Position numbers and translations under genes: made by a program. From Liolophura sinensis (lineage: Eukaryota; Mollusca; Polyplacophora; Chitonida; Chitonidae): 64,000 bases of DNA. The notes under the pieces were generated by a model that was not told where the DNA came from, ran no database searches, and saw only the letters and a program-made list of their open reading frames with translations. Positions 20,880 through 32,312 of the stretch are shown one piece after another (the first letter of the stretch is position 1; each line of letters begins with the position of its first letter). The stretch spans positions 15,299,504-15,363,503 of the forward strand of contig NC_088298.1 of the NCBI RefSeq assembly GCF_032854445.1, written 5' to 3'.

Positions 20880-21085
20880 AGCATTAGCACTATGATTTGA
20901 GAGTTCAAGTCCAGTTTTTGCTGCCGTCCTCTGGTGGCGGGTGGGAATGTCTGCCAGTAACCTGCGGATGGTCATCGGTTTCCCCTGGGCTCTGCCAGGG
21001 TTCCTCCCACCGTAATACTGGCCCCCGTCGTATATTGTGAAATATTCTTGAGCGTCGTGTAAAACACCAATCAAATAAACATGTG
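20880..21085 (+). repeat. SINE-A copy, 5' truncated
   Basis: Begins in the B-box region (GAGAGTTCAAGTCC) and runs through the body to GTAAAACACCAATCAAATAA. Confidence 0.85.
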
Positions 21086-21235
21086 AATACATGTTCGGCT
21101 GAAACCGTGTGTCAGGAAGTTTGTCTGGAAACTAAGCTCAAGGAGCGGTTGCGTTACATTACCCATAATCCTGCACACCGCCATCATAACTATGGTGAAT
21201 TATTCTCGGTGACAATAAGCAATCAACGACGCTCA

Positions 21236-21330
21236 TTTATTTTTTATTTATTTATTTGATTGGTGTTTTACGCCGTACTCAAGAATATTTCAATTATACG
21301 ACGGCCATCCGCAGGTTGCTGGGAGACCAA
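21236..21330 (-). repeat. SINE-A tail, minus orientation
   Basis: TTTATTTATTTGATTGGTGT, TTTACGCCGTACTCAAGAAT and CATCCGCAGGTTGCTGG are the reverse complement of the SINE-A end. Confidence 0.85.
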
Positions 21331-21748
21331 CGTTTATTGAAGACCACTTTCCACCCACCAATATGTAGCCTATATTTGTATGTCACAAAACTTCGTTAGT
21401 CAGTTGGTGGCTAAGCTCGGGTATTCCGTTTTTTTTGTTTTTTTTTTTTTTCCTATTATCGAACTTGCCGCCATCGTGTTCGTGAAGAATCCGAAAACTA
21501 TTGCGTCAAATATAACGATAAAATAAGAAAAATGAACATAAGAATTAAAAGTCCCGTGCATAAATAATATTTCAACCTGCGTGAGGCTTACCTACCGCGG
21601 ATTCAGTTACATGTAGCACAGGTTAAAAACAACCATTCCAAAAACAATGGTGTATGCATTGTATTAGAAGGAAAAGGGAACGATATGTCGGGGACGCGGT
21701 TCGATCTCTTGACGTCCACAAGTGGACTGTTCAATTAGTAACGTGGCC

Positions 21749-22171
21749 ATGGGTTCATCGAGCTACTTAAAACCACGCAAGTCTTGGGATTGTCGATCAA
21801 GAAAGAAGAAATTAACAAATCTGTCCAATATAGTCAAGGCTTCATGCCGAAAGATAGAATCTGTCTTGAAAAACGCAAGTCAAATTAAGTGTGACACTTC
21901 TATCGATTTGTCGAGACANNNNNNNNNNNNNNNNNNNNNNNNNNNNNNNNNNNNNNNNNNNNNNNNNNNNNNNNNNNNNNNNNNNNNNNNNNNNNNNNNN
22001 NNNNNNNNNNNNNNNNNNNNNNNNNNNNNNNNNNNNNNNNNNNNNNNNNNNNNNNNNNNNNNNNNNNNNNNNNNNNNNNNNNNNNNNNNNNNNNNNNNNN
22101 NNNNNNNNNNNNNNNNNNCGAGACAGTTAGCAGAACTAACTAGCGCTCAAATTCTTGATTTATATCTTGGA
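21749..22171 (+). CDS. Small ORF interrupted by an N gap, unknown product
   Basis: An ATG in strong context (GTGGCCATGG) opens a basic segment, MGSSSYLKPRKSWDCRSRKK, followed by NIVKASCRKIESVLKNAS. It enters a run of 200 N, and beyond it the frame resumes as RQLAELTSAQILDLYLG and a stop. The seven bases CGAGACA occur on both sides of the gap. If they are the same bases, the ORF closes in frame to about 77 codons. No family is recognised. It sits at the edge of a CpG-richer stretch (21450-22780), so it may be a first exon or a leader ORF. Confidence 0.35.
21919..22118. other. Assembly gap (200 N)
   Basis: Exactly 200 ambiguous bases. The round number suggests a fixed-size placeholder, and the 7-bp identical flanks suggest the contigs may really overlap. 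Confidence 0.95.
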
Positions 22172-22895
22172 TGACTCGATCTGTCGTCAACCGCATGAGT
22201 AAGGCTTTCTGGCTCTCTCTTAGGCTCTATATGTGTGTTCAGTCGGGTAGAGCGCCATTCGTGTCCGTACGTGCAAATTCGCCCTAATTTACCCCAGCAA
22301 TTTGAAAGGCTGGGCGTGTTGTTTTATTGGATTATAGCGAAAGACGTCATAAATTGTTGTTAATTGAATACACTCGTGACATCCAATCAGAAGTAATTGG
22401 TCATAACGCTCGTCGAAATGTCGTGTTTTCCCGCGAGAATGCCCGTTAGGAAGAGTCGTAAAAATTCCCCGTTGTTACGTGACGAGGGTTAGGAAATCAT
22501 TGCGACGGGATTGAGGTTTCTGGAGACGGAAAGATAAAAAAGAAAAAAATTAAAATAATGATAGAAGGGTATAAGATAGAGAAAACTTGTGCAGTCACGC
22601 GCAAGGAAGTTAGCTCATTCTGGATGGGCGCAATCATTTTGATTTAGTCTAATTCCGCGCGAGCCCTAACGCGCAAGTGCGTCGTATATCACTGTTACAC
22701 AATATGGACACGTGTCGATCTGTAATGCATGATGGCGTCAGCTTAGGTTTCAAGAATTGCGTTGGAAATCGTTGTAACTATAAATTATTCAAGCACCGAT
22801 TCAATTTTATTTTACAAACGGCAAGAAGATGCATCCAATCCGACTCCCACTCCTAGGACAGTGTCCAGAAAATGATATCCCGCGACTGAACCTAT
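22172..22895. other. CpG-richer non-coding stretch
   Basis: Contains many CpG, CCAATCA-like boxes (near 22383) and CGTCA/TGACG half-sites. There is no coding evidence. It may be a promoter region linked to the small ORF just upstream. Confidence 0.3.
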
Positions 22896-23158
22896 ACACT
22901 AAAAAAAATAATCCGTTAATTTTCAGAGAAAATCTGTTAAATGAGTGATGCCGGAATGTAATATATTACTATAACATAATATCCTGTTAAACTAGTACAA
23001 TCTTCGTGTTGAATTATTAAAATATGTGTGCCATATTTAACAGAAAACTCTGCTGGAATGTGAATAATCGGATTTCATATAGCAAAATACAAGTACATTC
23101 TAGCATCACCCAGACAAAGGATGTTCTGTAACATTTAAAATTTATATTTTTTGGGGAG
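22896..23158. mobile_element. MITE-1 copy with long terminal inverted repeats
   Basis: The left end ACACTAAAAAAAATAATCCG runs to GAGTGATGCCGGAATGTA. The right end is its imperfect reverse complement (TACATTCTAGCATCACCCAG to TATATTTTTTGGGG). The TIRs are about 65 bp around an AT-rich core without an ORF. Related copies occur near 25800, 39925, 43472 and 53500. The superfamily is not identified. Confidence 0.7.
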
Positions 23159-24884
23159 CATAGCTAAGTGGCTATAATCTCTGGCTGGTCAGAAAATAAT
23201 TTTCTCCCATCACAGGACGAAGAATGCGTGGTATCCGACAACATTGGATAAACGGTCTAGGCTGACTCAGCCCCGCTTACTTTTTGACTAATGCATGCGA
23301 TTGTTGTGAACGTCATGAGGTTCGTCAGCTTCCTGCAGGGCCCGACTCCATGCAGAAACTTATTTCTGATAAGTCAAAATCTGATTTAGAATCTACTGTT
23401 TTAGAGCCCCTCTTTGTTTTTTCACTCAATTGACATTACAATTTTCACCATCTTATAAATCTTATCTTAAGAGAAATGTTTATCTTTTAATTCTTGTTGG
23501 GGTTAGAAATTACATAACTGAATAGGTATGTAGCTGTATGGTGATGAGACCCATGCTTTACCATGTAAGCGGAAACAGCGGGACTATTTAATCAGCATTG
23601 AGCAATAAAATTGGTTTAGGTGTTGTTGAGAATCATGTACAAAATGTGGAAAAAGAGAATGCTGCGTATAAAGTATTAGCAGAAACAGGTTGGCACGAAG
23701 TTTTTGTCTTTTCTAACATCACTTCGCTCCTCTTCACGGTGACCTCGGCGTTGTTCAAGATTTGTGTACAAATTTTACTAGTGGTGGCAGTGATCTAATT
23801 TAAGAGAAAGTAGCGAGCGGAGGATGGGGAGCATGGACAAATTGTGTGTTCCTTACCCTCCACAGCCTATCAGCAATAAATGTCAGATCACGTGATCGTT
23901 CGATCCTATGCATTGTGTCATGCTCAGGGCAAACAATACAATCACGTGATACTGTGCTCTGAATTCACTTAAATGCAAAAAAATGGCCGTGTTTGGAATT
24001 ATTTTTCTTCCATGTCATGCACTGACATAAACTGTATCGTCAACACAAACTGATGGATTGGTGGTTTGTTGTTTAACACCATATACTCATCAACGACCTC
24101 TGGCAAGTTACTGACGAACTTTCTCAAGTGTCCAAAAGTGGGATCGAACGCACCTATTGTGTAAGCTAGCGGGAGTCATTTTGTGCTCCGCTGTAAATAT
24201 TGTTTGACTTTGTCTTGCGGACTTTCGCTGTACAAATAATAACCAGGGCAAGCTGGATACCACAGCGATGAGCTTTAGTCATCACAATATCAACAAGCTA
24301 CCGTTACAGCCACTTTCTCCATCTTCATGGTATTTGAATCGTTGTGTCATTTTGACGGATGTTTCGCGCGTCAACGAAAAGGCGGAAAAGCGTTTTGTCC
24401 CTCGATGTGCATGTAGGGCTATGATCTTTTCGTATATTGGATTTGAACTAGGCAGTGCTACTGTTGGCAGATTTTTTGGACTCGGTAAAAGAGTGGTATA
24501 TGCCTGTTGTTTATGTGTATTAACTGGCTCAGATGTATATAGCTATATTCTATATGACTTCATGAAATTCTACATCTGGTGTCCGAGTACTGTAACTTTG
24601 TGGAATTTCAAGTTTGGTGTCCACGCGCTGTAACTCTGCAGAATGTCTTGTGTGAACTGGTGTTACAGCTTTGCGTGACAGGTGTCATACCTGAGTGTCG
24701 ATATTTCACGACACTGTAACTGGAAAACCTTACAGACACGTAAATGTGTAATAAGACCACTGGATCGAACTTTGACCACAATGGGAATATTATTGTTCCC
24801 GTAACAATAGGACATAATAAGCTGTAATAACGCTTTAAGTTATAACAACCATAACCTAGTAAAGTGTGATGGTGCCCCCCCCCC
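23159..24884. other. No gene recognised (23159-24884)
   Basis: Several ORFs of 60-121 codons without domains. Notable are two ATCACGTGAT palindromic E-boxes (about 23887 and 23942) and a patch at 24050-24175 that looks like another dispersed repeat (GTTTAACACC ... GGGATCGAACGCACC). Confidence 0.4.
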
Positions 24885-25160
24885 CCACTGGTTTCCACTC
24901 GGTCTCTCTCATGTGGTTCCTTCTGGTCTATCTCCGATGATTTCTATTCGGGCTTTATTTCCTTCCGAATTCCTTCCTTTCGGTTTTCTCGGGCTCTCTC
25001 CGATGGTTTCCTGACGAGTCATCTTATTTGGTTTGCTCCTGGGTTCTCTATGTTGGTTTCTCCCCGGGCTCTTTCCAATGTTTTCCTCCTAGGTTCACTC
25101 CAGTGGTTTCCTCTCGGAATCTCTCAAGTGGTTTCCTCCAGGTCTCCTTCCGGTTATTCT
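24885..25160 (+). repeat. Degenerate pyrimidine-rich minisatellite, about 25-28 bp
   Basis: About ten diverged copies of a GGTTTCCTCTCGGGCTCTCT-like unit with ATG/GTG spacers. It is preceded by a C run (about 24877-24886). Confidence 0.7.
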
Positions 25161-25467
25161 CCACCCATGATATATTATCATTGGATTTATAAATAAAACA
25201 TATGTAGAAGACGTAGCATGTATATCGCAAGCGAAATAATAATGGATTTGTTTGTTTATTAATTGTTTACTTGGGCTCTAACGTCACTTTCAATAGCATT
25301 GTGGTCTCTACATAACAGTAAAGCTGAGTAATGTCTTATATACATGCAATTAAAGAAAGATAATTTTGAGCCTGGTGTTTAGCAGTAATCCAAACAAACC
25401 AATCAACCAGCAATGTATATTCATTTATTATTTATTTCTTTTTTTTATTTGTATATAAATACAAATA

Positions 25468-25715
25468 TATTTTTTTTATTATTTACTTGAGTGGTGTTTC
25501 ATGCCTTACTCAACAATATTTCACTCATACGACGGCGGCCCGCGGGAAACCCACGACCATCCGCAGCTTGCTGGCAGATCTTCCCACGTACGACCGGACA
25601 GGAAGCCAGCATAAGTTGAATTTGAACTCACAGCAACCGCATTGGTATATGGGCCCCTGGGTCATTTCACCGCGCTAGCACGCCTAGCACGTCGGCCACA
25701 GATGCCCCGCCGTGT
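25468..25715 (-). repeat. SINE-A copy, minus orientation
   Basis: Reverse-complement tail (GAGTGGTGTTTCATGCC), body (AAACCCACGACCATCCGCAG, CCCACGTACGACCGGA), B-box (TTGAACTCACAGCAACCGC) and head (GCGCTAGCACG ... GGCCACAGATGCCCC) are all present. Confidence 0.85.
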
Positions 25716-25799
25716 ATGTATTACATATGAAGACAATGTCTCCTCGTACAACATATAAGCTTGTCTCAGTACTCTCAAAACACATCTGTCGATTTTATA

Positions 25800-25995
25800 G
25801 GAAGTCTGTTGTCCACGTCGTGCCATAATGCAGTCTATAATTTTAAGTTGTCATATTCAACGTAATATCGTGTTGGTGTAATAAAAATATTTTGTGTTGA
25901 ATTAATAAAAAAATAATGTGCTGCGTTAAACAAGAATAGATTACACTCTAATATGACTTAGGCTACAGACTTTCTGTTAAACGGAATATTGTTTG
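25800..25995. mobile_element. MITE-1 copy, left end truncated
   Basis: GGAAGTCTGTTGTCC on the left and GACTTTCTGTTAAACGGAAT ... GTTTGAGTG on the right are the MITE-1 TIRs. The right end abuts the SINE-B end exactly. Confidence 0.6.
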
Positions 25996-26335
25996 AGTGA
26001 GTGAGTGTGTGAGTGCTTGGGGCTTAACGTCGTACTTAACAATTTTTCAGTAATATGACGACGAAGGAGTCCTTAGGGTGCATGCACGTGTAATGTGCCT
26101 CCTTGCTGCAGGAGGGATTTCCACCGCTCGTTTACCTAGTGAGCCGACCCACCCGAGCCATTATACCTATTAAAGGTCAACCAGTCGCTGCACTGTCACC
26201 TTAATGCTGAAGGCCAAGCGATGAAGTTACAACTTCCTCTTTTAATGTCTTAAGTGCGACCAGACCCAGGGTTGACCCTGGATCTACCGTTGCCGAAGCG
26301 GACGCTCTACCAACGGTGGATTATTGGTTGAGAGT
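25996..26335 (-). repeat. SINE-B, a second tRNA-derived family
   Basis: On the minus strand the element starts with a tRNA-like head (GTTGGTAGAGCGTCCGCTTC as A-box region, GGGTCAACCCTGG as B-box). It ends in a block reading, on the plus strand, TGAGTGCTTGGGGCTTAACG TCGTACTTAACAATTTTTCAG and CGACGAAGGAGTCCTTAGGG. The body is unlike SINE-A. Confidence 0.7.
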
Positions 26336-26559
26336 ACCAACTTATTTATTGGGGTGCCACGCTAGAAAAAGCCCAACAAATGTCACCCTATATATAGGCC
26401 TATATATACAACAACGTTTTTGTCGCCAGCATGTGTGATTGCACTGCGGCATGCAGTACCATATGCACGGTATAATTAAGATGGTACAGTTATACTGGAA
26501 TAAAAACCCAGTATATACGGCTCAAACAATGTTGAAAGCGACGTTTAAGTAAAGGAAGC

Positions 26560-27345
26560 GAACAATTACTGAAATGTACCATGCGGAAAATCACACAGGA
26601 TCAAACAGTTTCCAGAATACCATAATAACACACTAGTAACCACATCAAAGAGTCTGAATGGTGGATAATAAAACGTCGTATAATCATAACGCCCCGATCC
26701 CCCGCTCTGAGATAGGGTGCTCAACCCTCGGCAAACTGGGTTCACAGCGTGCCGACACAGGACTCTAACACTACGCACCACATGGCTGCCGATAATGCAA
26801 TCAGCATAATGTGACCGTGGTGTTCGTGTATTAATTGGGCTGTTGTCGGTAACTACTGGTGGTGTAATCTAAACTATCCCCTTGCCCTATCTCCTGGGGG
26901 AAAGGGACAAGGGGAGGGGGTGCGGCCGAAATCAAGCCCCGTGTTAGCTCGGCAGTGGTCAGTGCGGTATAGATAACACACAGGCCGACGTTTTATGCTC
27001 TCTCTCTCTTTTACGACCAAGGCCACGGTCATAAAACATTCGGACCGTCTCTGCGGGTCCAATTCTCATCTTTCAAACAGAGTCATTAGCTTTCGTTCGA
27101 GTCCGTGCTGGACAGACCATAACCATAAATTAGTCATTTACTGCCCGGCTGCCGAGACCGTGGAGCTAAGCGGGCTGTTGGGAGCGGTCGTAAATAAGGC
27201 AACAGCTCGGGGGGGTCGGAGCGACCACGGCACGGACAGACAGCAGATGATCATGCAGTGTCCACTAGCGTGCCGAGAGAGCATTTCGGCCACATCACAG
27301 TCGGTTACTGATACACTACACTGATACACCTAAAACTAAACCGGG
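26560..27345. promoter_or_regulatory. Repeat-free, GC-richer island: candidate conserved non-coding element
   Basis: No SINE, MITE or tandem repeat is visible, and base composition is more balanced than in the flanks. It contains palindromic and homeodomain-like motifs (GTATTAATTGGG, CATAAATTAGTCATTTA) and no coding pattern. The regulatory role is inferred only from this contrast. Confidence 0.3.
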
Positions 27346-27574
27346 CAGATCCCTGTCCTGTAAAACAAACAAACAAAATAAAAAAAACCGCAGTCAAACT
27401 TGTATAATACATATTTCAGACTCTCCGGTCGAATTTGTCGTTGCGCGATCTCACGGAGGTATAAAAATACTACATATATACCTCCAGGTTCAAACCTAGG
27501 GGTATGATATGTACATGAAAGTACGTGTTGAAACAGACTCCCTTATATACAGCAATGGTAATTAACATTGGTCA

Positions 27575-27632
27575 TATATAGGGAAAGTCGCATATATAGG
27601 GAAAGTGGAATATATAGGGAAAGTCGCCACGA
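27575..27632 (+). repeat. Three-copy tandem repeat, about 20 bp
   Basis: TATATAGGGAAAGTCGCA is repeated as TATATAGGGAAAGTGGAA and TATATAGGGAAAGTCGCC. Confidence 0.85.
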
Positions 27633-27787
27633 AGTGGATGCAATACAATGCAATTGGCGTTAAGCAATGAACATCCAGTCGTATAATGGAAGACAAAGAA
27701 ATTTGTAAACGAAAAGAGAATCACTGTTGTAGTTTATCACGAGAATGACCATAGCCAATTAATACATACTTTGAGATTTCTTGAAAA

Positions 27788-27820
27788 TTTGATTTATTTA
27801 TTTATTTATTTATTTATTCG
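27788..27820 (+). repeat. (ATTT)n microsatellite
   Basis: About seven ATTT units. It could be the remnant of a minus-oriented SINE tail. Confidence 0.8.
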
Positions 27821-28064
27821 TCTGTAACGCTAGTAGTAATTTGCCATATTTTAGCCCTCCTGCGAAATGGAGAAGTGAAGGGAGATCGAACGGTTTTTCT
27901 CGCGTGATTAATCACCGTGGCTAGCTGAGACTGACTAAACGGCTAGCATGTACACAGAAAGAGGTACTAGTATACTATATATAGTATGCTTATACACACA
28001 GGCTAGCATCGCCACCGTGCATTTTATCCTACAGGCATAAGTTACACAAGAATAGTTATTATTA

Positions 28065-28305
28065 TAGTGCGGCACAATGACAAATGGCCACGATGTGATC
28101 GCTGCGAGTTCAAGTCCAGCCCATGCCGGCTCCCTCTCCGGTCGTCCGTGAGAAGGTATTCCAGCAATCCTCGTATGGTCGTGGATTTTTCCAGATTTCC
28201 CCCCTCCGCCTTCCCCCACACACACCATAATATTGACTGCCGTCGTATTAGTGAACTATTTTTGATTGCCTCGTAAAACACCAATCGAATACAAATAAAT
28301 AAAAA
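28065..28305 (+). repeat. SINE-A copy, 5' truncated and diverged
   Basis: GATCGCTGCGAGTTCAAGTC, GGTCGTCCGTGAGAAGGT and a long CT-rich replacement of the middle precede the tail GTAAAACACCAATCGAATAC. Confidence 0.8.
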
Positions 28306-28806
28306 CATGAAAATAAATAGTTACGATTAACATTTAGTTTCATCATTCTGCAGGTAAAGGATAATACAACGGCCCTTCACCGCATACAATGGTACCTCAC
28401 TTATATCCCTTATCTTGAACTCTAAGGGATGCAGTAGTAAAATTGCCAATTTTCTAAAGCCTGTCTAGACAAAGAATTGAACCCGAGTCCCCTCGCTTAC
28501 GAGAAGAGCCATATTATAGACCGGAAGCTCATTTTCTCTGTGGACAATTTTTGTCGGCGTTATACATACATGTATCTGTATAACTTTACAATATTTCTGA
28601 GAATCGGATAGAATAATATAATCGATTTTTTAAAAAAAGCAGATCGTGACGAAATCCAGGAACATACTAAACAGGTAACAGTCTACAGCTGGTGATTTTG
28701 TGCAAACGGTACGCCATTTCGTTTGGTATAAGGAAGAATTTAGTGGTAAAGTTTTATGCTTATATATTTACATTGTTATTTCTTTGCCCATCTCCTTATT
28801 ATGTAT

Positions 28807-29065
28807 GGGGCCTCCGTGGCTCAGCTGGTTAGCGCGCCAGCGCAGCGTAATGACCCACGAGTCTCTCACCTATGCGGTCGCTGTGAGTTCAAATCCAGCT
28901 CATGCTGGCTTCCTCTCCGGTCGTACGTAGGAAGGTCTGCCAGCAACCTGCGGATGGTCGTGAGTTTCCCCAGGGCTCTGCCCGGTTTCCACCCACCATA
29001 ATGTTGGCCGCCGTCGTATAAGTGAAAAATTGTTGAGTACGGCGTAAAACAATAATAACAATAAA
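28807..29065 (+). repeat. Full-length SINE-A
   Basis: Complete head with A-box TGGCTCAGCTGG and B-box GTGAGTTCAAATCC. Body and tail run to GTACGGCGTAAAACAATAAT. No clear target-site duplication was found. Confidence 0.9.
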
Positions 29066-29401
29066 GTAATTAAGTTTTCCAGAGCATTAGATAACAGTAA
29101 CGGTACCATAAGATCACCCGAAACCGACAGAACCAGGAATAAACCTATCAGAAGTATTTGGTGAACACAATACTGGTGTTTTTTCCAACAGAAGTCATAT
29201 CTGAACAACTGTATTTTGTGTTCAATTCATACAAGGCCTTGTTTATGTTTGATTGTTTTGTAAAACAAAACTTGTGCACTTCACATTTGTTTAAGACGTA
29301 TTTGTTTTGGGCTAACAAATTCTTTTGTTGAACGAAGCAACTCAAGTTGATGAGCTAGATTTCAACATAAGTGTTTTTGTGTGTATTTACTGGCTATTGT
29401 A

Positions 29402-29703
29402 GTGACCACTATCCCACTCACCACTATCCCACTCACCACTGTCCCACTCACCACTATCCAACAGACAACTGTCACACACTGACCACTGTCCACTCACCAC
29501 TGTCCCACTCACCACTATCCGACAGACCACTGTCCCACTCACCACTGTCCCACTCACCACTATCCCAGTGACCACTATCCAACTTACCACTGTCCCACTG
29601 ACCACTATCCAGCTTACCACTGTCCCACTGACCACTATCCAGCTTACCACTATCCCACTGACCACTATCCCACTGACCACTGTCCCAATGACCACTATCC
29701 AAT
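29402..29703 (+). repeat. 15-bp minisatellite
   Basis: About 20 units of ACCACTGTCCCACTC and variants (TATCCAACT, TATCCAGCTT). Being five codons long, it gives spurious open frames on both strands. An ACAAT-rich degenerate tract (29705-29805) follows. Confidence 0.9.
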
Positions 29704-30299
29704 CCAGTACAATCCATCACATTACAATACAGTACAACTCAACACAATAGTATACAATAATATACAATGCAATACAATATATGCAATACAATATTATACA
29801 AAAGTTAGGATTCCTGTAATGCGGGTATTATTACAGGTGAAAATTGCCTTTTTTCTTTTCACGGACCTTGTCAAATTATTATCCAATTGTTCAACAAGCA
29901 ATTAAAGCAGCTACTAATTATTACATGTATTATCATTCAACAACTTACTAAGTCAATATCAAGTTAACTGCACTATATGGGGCTGGAACATCCAATCCAT
30001 TGACAAGACTAACAGATCAATTGATAAACGAACCTATAGACTAATCGCGTAATTAACCAATTCATAAATCAATCAAACACTACATTGAATGGCATATACA
30101 CCGAGTATAAATGTATGTATAAAACACATATACTGAGAAAAGAAAACACAAAAAGAAAATTCGTACATAGTATTTCTGGAAAAGAAAAACAAATCTGCTT
30201 TTGGATTTTACCACGTGTTATCTTCCCTTTTTGGGCGGGTAGGGGGGAGAGTGATGTTATGGCACTTTGGTAACTTTCAGACGGTCCCTGTATGTGGGG

Positions 30300-31050
30300 G
30301 CAATTCGGGGGCCGTCTCATGACCCATGCTTAACGATGACCATTTTACCGGATTTGAGCGGATAGTTTATGAGCTTGACTCTGAAGCGACCTTTTGTTGG
30401 CGGTCTGGTACGGGCCGTATTACAAGCTATAGCACTTCCCCAGGCTTAGCCACCAGTCCAGAAAGACGTTAAACTACTTGGGACTGTCGGTCCTGCAGTC
30501 ATTTCTGACATCGTAAACCTCGTGTGTAATGAACGTGTCGCTTTTTTTACAAGATTTAACCAAACTTTCATTTGCAGATATCCCGCCTCTCAAAGCCAGC
30601 GGCTGTGGGCAAACCCCATGTTTAGACGACAAGTTGCACAGCGCCGTCTGCAGTTGTTACGTTCATCTAAAAATCGTTTTCGAATTTCCTCGCAGTTTAA
30701 GTTTTTTTTATCTCCCTCCGCGGGCTCCTGGACCAGTCATAAACCAAAGACGCCAGGACGTTTTAATAGCTCGTGATTTCATCAAGGTTTTTGTTGCCAT
30801 GACATCACGTGCTACGGACCTTAGCCGATTTTGTCTTCGGTTCCCAAGACGAGGATTTCGTTAAGTGGTCGTAAAAAGCGGACATGGTCTATCAGAGAGA
30901 ATGAGATGGAGGGAATAAAAACTTGACGTGGACATTTTTTCTAAGCATCTGTTATGGAGTGGTAATCCAATTGCTAATTAAAGCTTAATTTAATTGCGTC
31001 CGCCATTTTGGATGAGTCGTCAGTTGGCCGTAAAGCTTTCGTGACTTGAA
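30300..31050. promoter_or_regulatory. Repeat-free island: candidate conserved non-coding element
   Basis: Unique, GC-richer sequence without repeats. It includes CTAATTAAAGCTTAATTTAA and CGCCATTTTGG (YY1-like) near 30980-31005. ORFs of 84-111 codons overlap in different frames and show no domain. Confidence 0.3.
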
Positions 31051-31324
31051 GGTTTTTGATAGAAAGGTACAATCAAAAACATGGACTTGATTTATGGGCT
31101 GATCGGACTAGACCATTGGCCCATTGTGTGGTCTGATGACTAAATGAGACAGTTAACACGCAAAATGTTGCTCTGAACCCAGCGCGAATAAGGCTACGAT
31201 ATGCTTTGTACTCTTTCGTGTGTCATCTTCAGTGTAAAGACTTGTCATGAAGGTCTATGGTAGGCCGGTATATCATGAAACTGGGCTCTGTTTAGAATTC
31301 TATTTAGATATAGCCAAACACAGA

Positions 31325-31425
31325 TAGGTCTGTCACCCACCCATAAAATTGACAGACATCATATAAGCGAAACATTCTTGAGCATATATGGCGATAAAAT
31401 TATAACATCAATCAAACAAATAAAA
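31325..31425 (+). repeat. SINE-A tail, diverged
   Basis: CACCCACCCATAAAATTGAC, CATATAAGCGAAACATTCTT and ATCAATCAAACAAATAAAAT match the SINE-A end. Confidence 0.65.
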
Positions 31426-31534
31426 TGAAGTTGGCCGACGCATGCATAGGTCTGTCCGATAAAGCGTGTAAGCTTTTACGTACATTGTACATACAAACGG
31501 GTTTACAGGTATAATGTTATCAGCACGGCAATTT

Positions 31535-31775
31535 GAGGAATGAAGTCAATTTTAGGAGTAAATGTAATTTTTAGGAGTGAAATTCAATTTTATGAGTAAA
31601 GACAGTTTGAGGAGCGAAGTCAATTATAGGAGTAATGGCAATTTTAGGAGAGAAGGCATTCTTAGGGGTGAAATCAATTTTATGAGTAAATTCAATTAGA
31701 TGTGAAGTCAGTTTTAGAGGTGAAGTCAATTTTAGTAGTGAAGACAATTTTAGAAGTGAAGGCAGTGTTCCTCCT
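31535..31775 (+). repeat. 18-bp minisatellite
   Basis: About 12 imperfect units of GTGAAGTCAATTTTAGGA. The minus strand stays open with a six-residue LKLTSP-like repeat, which I take as a repeat by-product. Confidence 0.85.
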
Positions 31776-32044
31776 GTAAACATTGAATTGCTTGATTGAT
31801 TGAGGAACTGGATGATTGCTGTATGATCAACGCCACGTACTCAAGATAACTCTTGTTTTAAGAACATATACATTTTCAGAAGACGTGGATCTTTCTTCAC
31901 ATAGACACAAAAAATAGACACTAAAGTCGATGTTTCTACCACCATATCAGATGAAATTTACCTTTTCTAAATGAATGTCAGGCCGGGAAGTGGACCTTTT
32001 CTCAATTCTACCTCAATTTCAATGACAGTGGATCTTAATTTCAG

Positions 32045-32312
32045 AGGGGGCCTCCGTGGCCGAGGTGATTAGCGTGTCAGCACGGTTCAATGACCCAAAA
32101 GCCTCAAGAGAGTTCAGCTCGGCTTCCTCTCGTATGCTGGAAGGTCCTCCAGTAACCTTCGGATGATTGTGTGTTTCCCTCGGTTTCCGCCCACCATAAT
32201 TCTGGCAGATTTCCCACGTACGACCAGAAAGGAAGCGAGCAAGGGTTGGGCTTGAACCCACAGCGACCGCACAGATCCCGAGTGATTAAGGTGCATTAGC
32301 ACGCCAACTGTT
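32045..32312. repeat. Head-out inverted pair of SINE-A copies
   Basis: A plus-strand head and body (32045-about 32203: GGGGGCCTCCGTGGCCGAGG to CACCATAATTCTGG) passes directly into a minus-strand body and head (about 32204-32312: CCCACGTACGACCAGAAAGG, TTGAACCCACAGCGACCGCA, ATTAGCACGCC). Both tails are missing at the junction. The A-box of the plus copy reads TGGCCGAGGTGATTAGCG, closer to a Ser/Leu-type tRNA. Confidence 0.75.

Noticed and set aside
24268-24633. 121-codon plus-strand ORF as a gene
   Set aside because: Cys/Tyr-rich without recognisable domain, splice-site context or codon pattern. Length is within chance for AT-rich DNA.
29387-29720. Minus-strand VVSGTVVSGIVVSG / QWDSGQWDSG ORFs as structural or silk-like proteins
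   Set aside because: Both overlap in different frames of the same 15-bp minisatellite, and there is no start, signal or splice context.
30522-30864. Overlapping 84- and 111-codon ORFs as exons
   Set aside because: Two frames are open at once and neither has a domain or good splice borders. The region looks more like a regulatory island.
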